From positions 1-5,364 of the forward strand of contig JAVZCX010000044.1 of the NCBI GenBank assembly GCA_038874185.1: a stretch of 5,364 nt of DNA, written 5' to 3'. The stretch's first letter is position 1. Each line of letters opens with the position of its first letter. Below are positions 4,484 to 5,364 of the stretch, one piece after another. Under the pieces are notes generated by a model. The model worked only from the letters and a program-made list of their open reading frames with translations, was not told where the DNA came from and did not search any database. The translations under genes and the position numbers were made by a program. This DNA is from DTQF01 sp038874185 (GTDB taxonomy: Archaea; Micrarchaeota; Micrarchaeia; CABMEP01).

Positions 4484-5364
4484 ATGCTTTTGCTTTTATT
4501 TGTAATGTTCTTAACCTCATTCATCATAGCCGCTGTTTCAATTCCATATATAATAAACATCTGCACTGAGAAGAAGATCGGAGGGAATGACGTTCATAAA
4601 AAAGGAAAGCCGTTTGTACCTGGATTGGGGGGCATTGCGATAGTATTGTCTCTTATCATTTCTTTATTCCTTTCTTATATCGTCTTTTCATTCAATCCTT
4701 TTTCTATCTTTTTTGATTCATTTACAAGTGACAGACTTGCAGAGGCAATGCTTTACTCTATGTTGGTTGTAGTAATAGCTGCAAGCATCGGGTTGATCGA
4801 CGATTTTGTTTCAATTCCGCACAAAATTAAACTTCTTCTTCCTTTACTTATCGCAGTTCCAATAATAATATTAAAATCTTCTTGGCTTCATATTTTTTCT
4901 CTTCCGTTTATTGGTCCGCTTCCCATCCCAATTTCATTATACCTTCTTCTCCTTGTTCCACTCGGAGTAATGGCAGTCACGAATGTGACTAATACTTTTG
5001 CAGGCTATAATGGATTGGAAGCAGGCCTAGCTGCTATAATTTCATTTTTCTTTATTTTACTTGGCTTTCTTCATAACCTTCCAGTTGTTCTTCTTCTCTC
5101 AGTTCCTCTTTTTGCTTCTTCGCTTGCATTTTTGTTCTACAATTGGTATCCTGCAAAGATATTCATAGATGATGTTGGAACGCTTGTTATAGGAGCTGTT
5201 TTTTCTGAGATTGTGATTCTCGGAGGATTAGAAGCAGAAGGCTTTATTCTACTGCTTCTTTATATAATCGATTTTCTTTTCTTCAAAGTTCCAAACAATC
5301 TGCCAACAACCAAATGGTGGGGAACTTACAGAAATGGAAAACTATATCATGAAGGAAAAAGCAT
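4484..5364 (+). CDS. GPT/MraY-family UDP-GlcNAc:polyprenyl-phosphate sugar-phosphate transferase, 3' end cut off
   Basis: The frame is open to the window edge for 293 codons; the family usually has about 300 to 350, so only the tail is missing. These multi-pass membrane enzymes move a sugar phosphate, usually GlcNAc-1-phosphate, from a UDP-sugar to dolichyl or polyprenyl phosphate, the first step of lipid-linked glycan assembly. The family pattern is clear: a first membrane helix (about 1-26), N-D-V-H-K-K-G-K then P-G-L-G-G (35-50), GLIDD (103-107) with the metal-binding Asp pair, HKIKLLLP (113-120), N-V-T-N-T-F-A-G-Y-N-G-L (167-178), and FYNWYPAKIF (218-227). The next motif reads I-D-D-V-G (228-232) where most relatives have G-D-x-G. 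The end, PNNLPTTKWWG then GKLYHEGK, resembles archaeal AglH-like and eukaryotic Alg7-like members more than bacterial MraY. The exact sugar is inferred. Confidence 0.88.
   Translation, partial: MLLLLFVMFLTSFIIAAVSIPYIINICTEKKIGGNDVHKKGKPFVPGLGGIAIVLSLIISLFLSYIVFSFNPFSIFFDSFTSDRLAEAMLYSMLVVVIAASIGLIDDFVSIPHKIKLLLPLLIAVPIIILKSSWLHIFSLPFIGPLPIPISLYLLLLVPLGVMAVTNVTNTFAGYNGLEAGLAAIISFFFILLGFLHNLPVVLLLSVPLFASSLAFLFYNWYPAKIFIDDVGTLVIGAVFSEIVILGGLEAEGFILLLLYIIDFLFFKVPNNLPTTKWWGTYRNGKLYHEGKS

Noticed and set aside
4345..4566. A minus-strand open frame across the 98-residue gene and the start of the transferase
   Set aside because: It overlaps two well-supported plus-strand genes and their ribosome binding site.

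Overview
The window reads as AT-rich archaeal chromosome. The clearest taxonomic marker is a minus-strand NMD3 homologue, a family of archaea and eukaryotes. Supporting signs are an archaeal-type GPT/MraY-family sugar-phosphate transferase, TATA-like boxes with purine-rich flanks about 25 bases before likely transcript starts, oligo-T stretches after genes, and GGTGAT-type ribosome binding sites. The exact lineage cannot be read from this sequence; a poorly characterised archaeal group is only a guess.

Layout: (1) positions 3-569 hold an unrecognised basic 188-residue protein whose 5' end may be cut by the window edge. (2) Positions 570-867 have no convincing protein gene but hold a TATA-like box, a perfect 9-bp hairpin and a long interrupted stem-loop (687-804). 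This is a candidate structured RNA or a long leader of the next gene. (3) Positions 868-2859 encode a full-length DXS-like thiamine-diphosphate enzyme. DXS is rare in archaea, and several substrate-side active-site residues are changed. (4) Positions 2945-3245 hold a TATA box, a leader with three tandem 13-base repeats, and a small charged protein of 63 to 70 residues. (5) Positions 3246-3365 are an extremely AT-rich convergent spacer with repeats. (6) Positions 4100-3366 (minus) encode NMD3. (7) A divergent promoter region at about 4101-4170 separates NMD3 from a plus-strand pair: an unrecognised 98-residue protein and, 16 bases after its stop, a multi-pass GPT-family transferase cut by the right edge.

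The genes do not form one pathway. NMD3 belongs to large-ribosomal-subunit biogenesis, and the transferase to the lipid-linked first step of N-glycan or cell-surface glycan synthesis. The DXS-like enzyme would make deoxyxylulose phosphate or a related ketose, but no other isoprenoid, thiamine or pyridoxal gene is in view. The most unusual parts are the structured 660-805 region upstream of the DXS-like gene, that gene's altered active site, and the repeat-built leader of the small ORF near 3006-3053.
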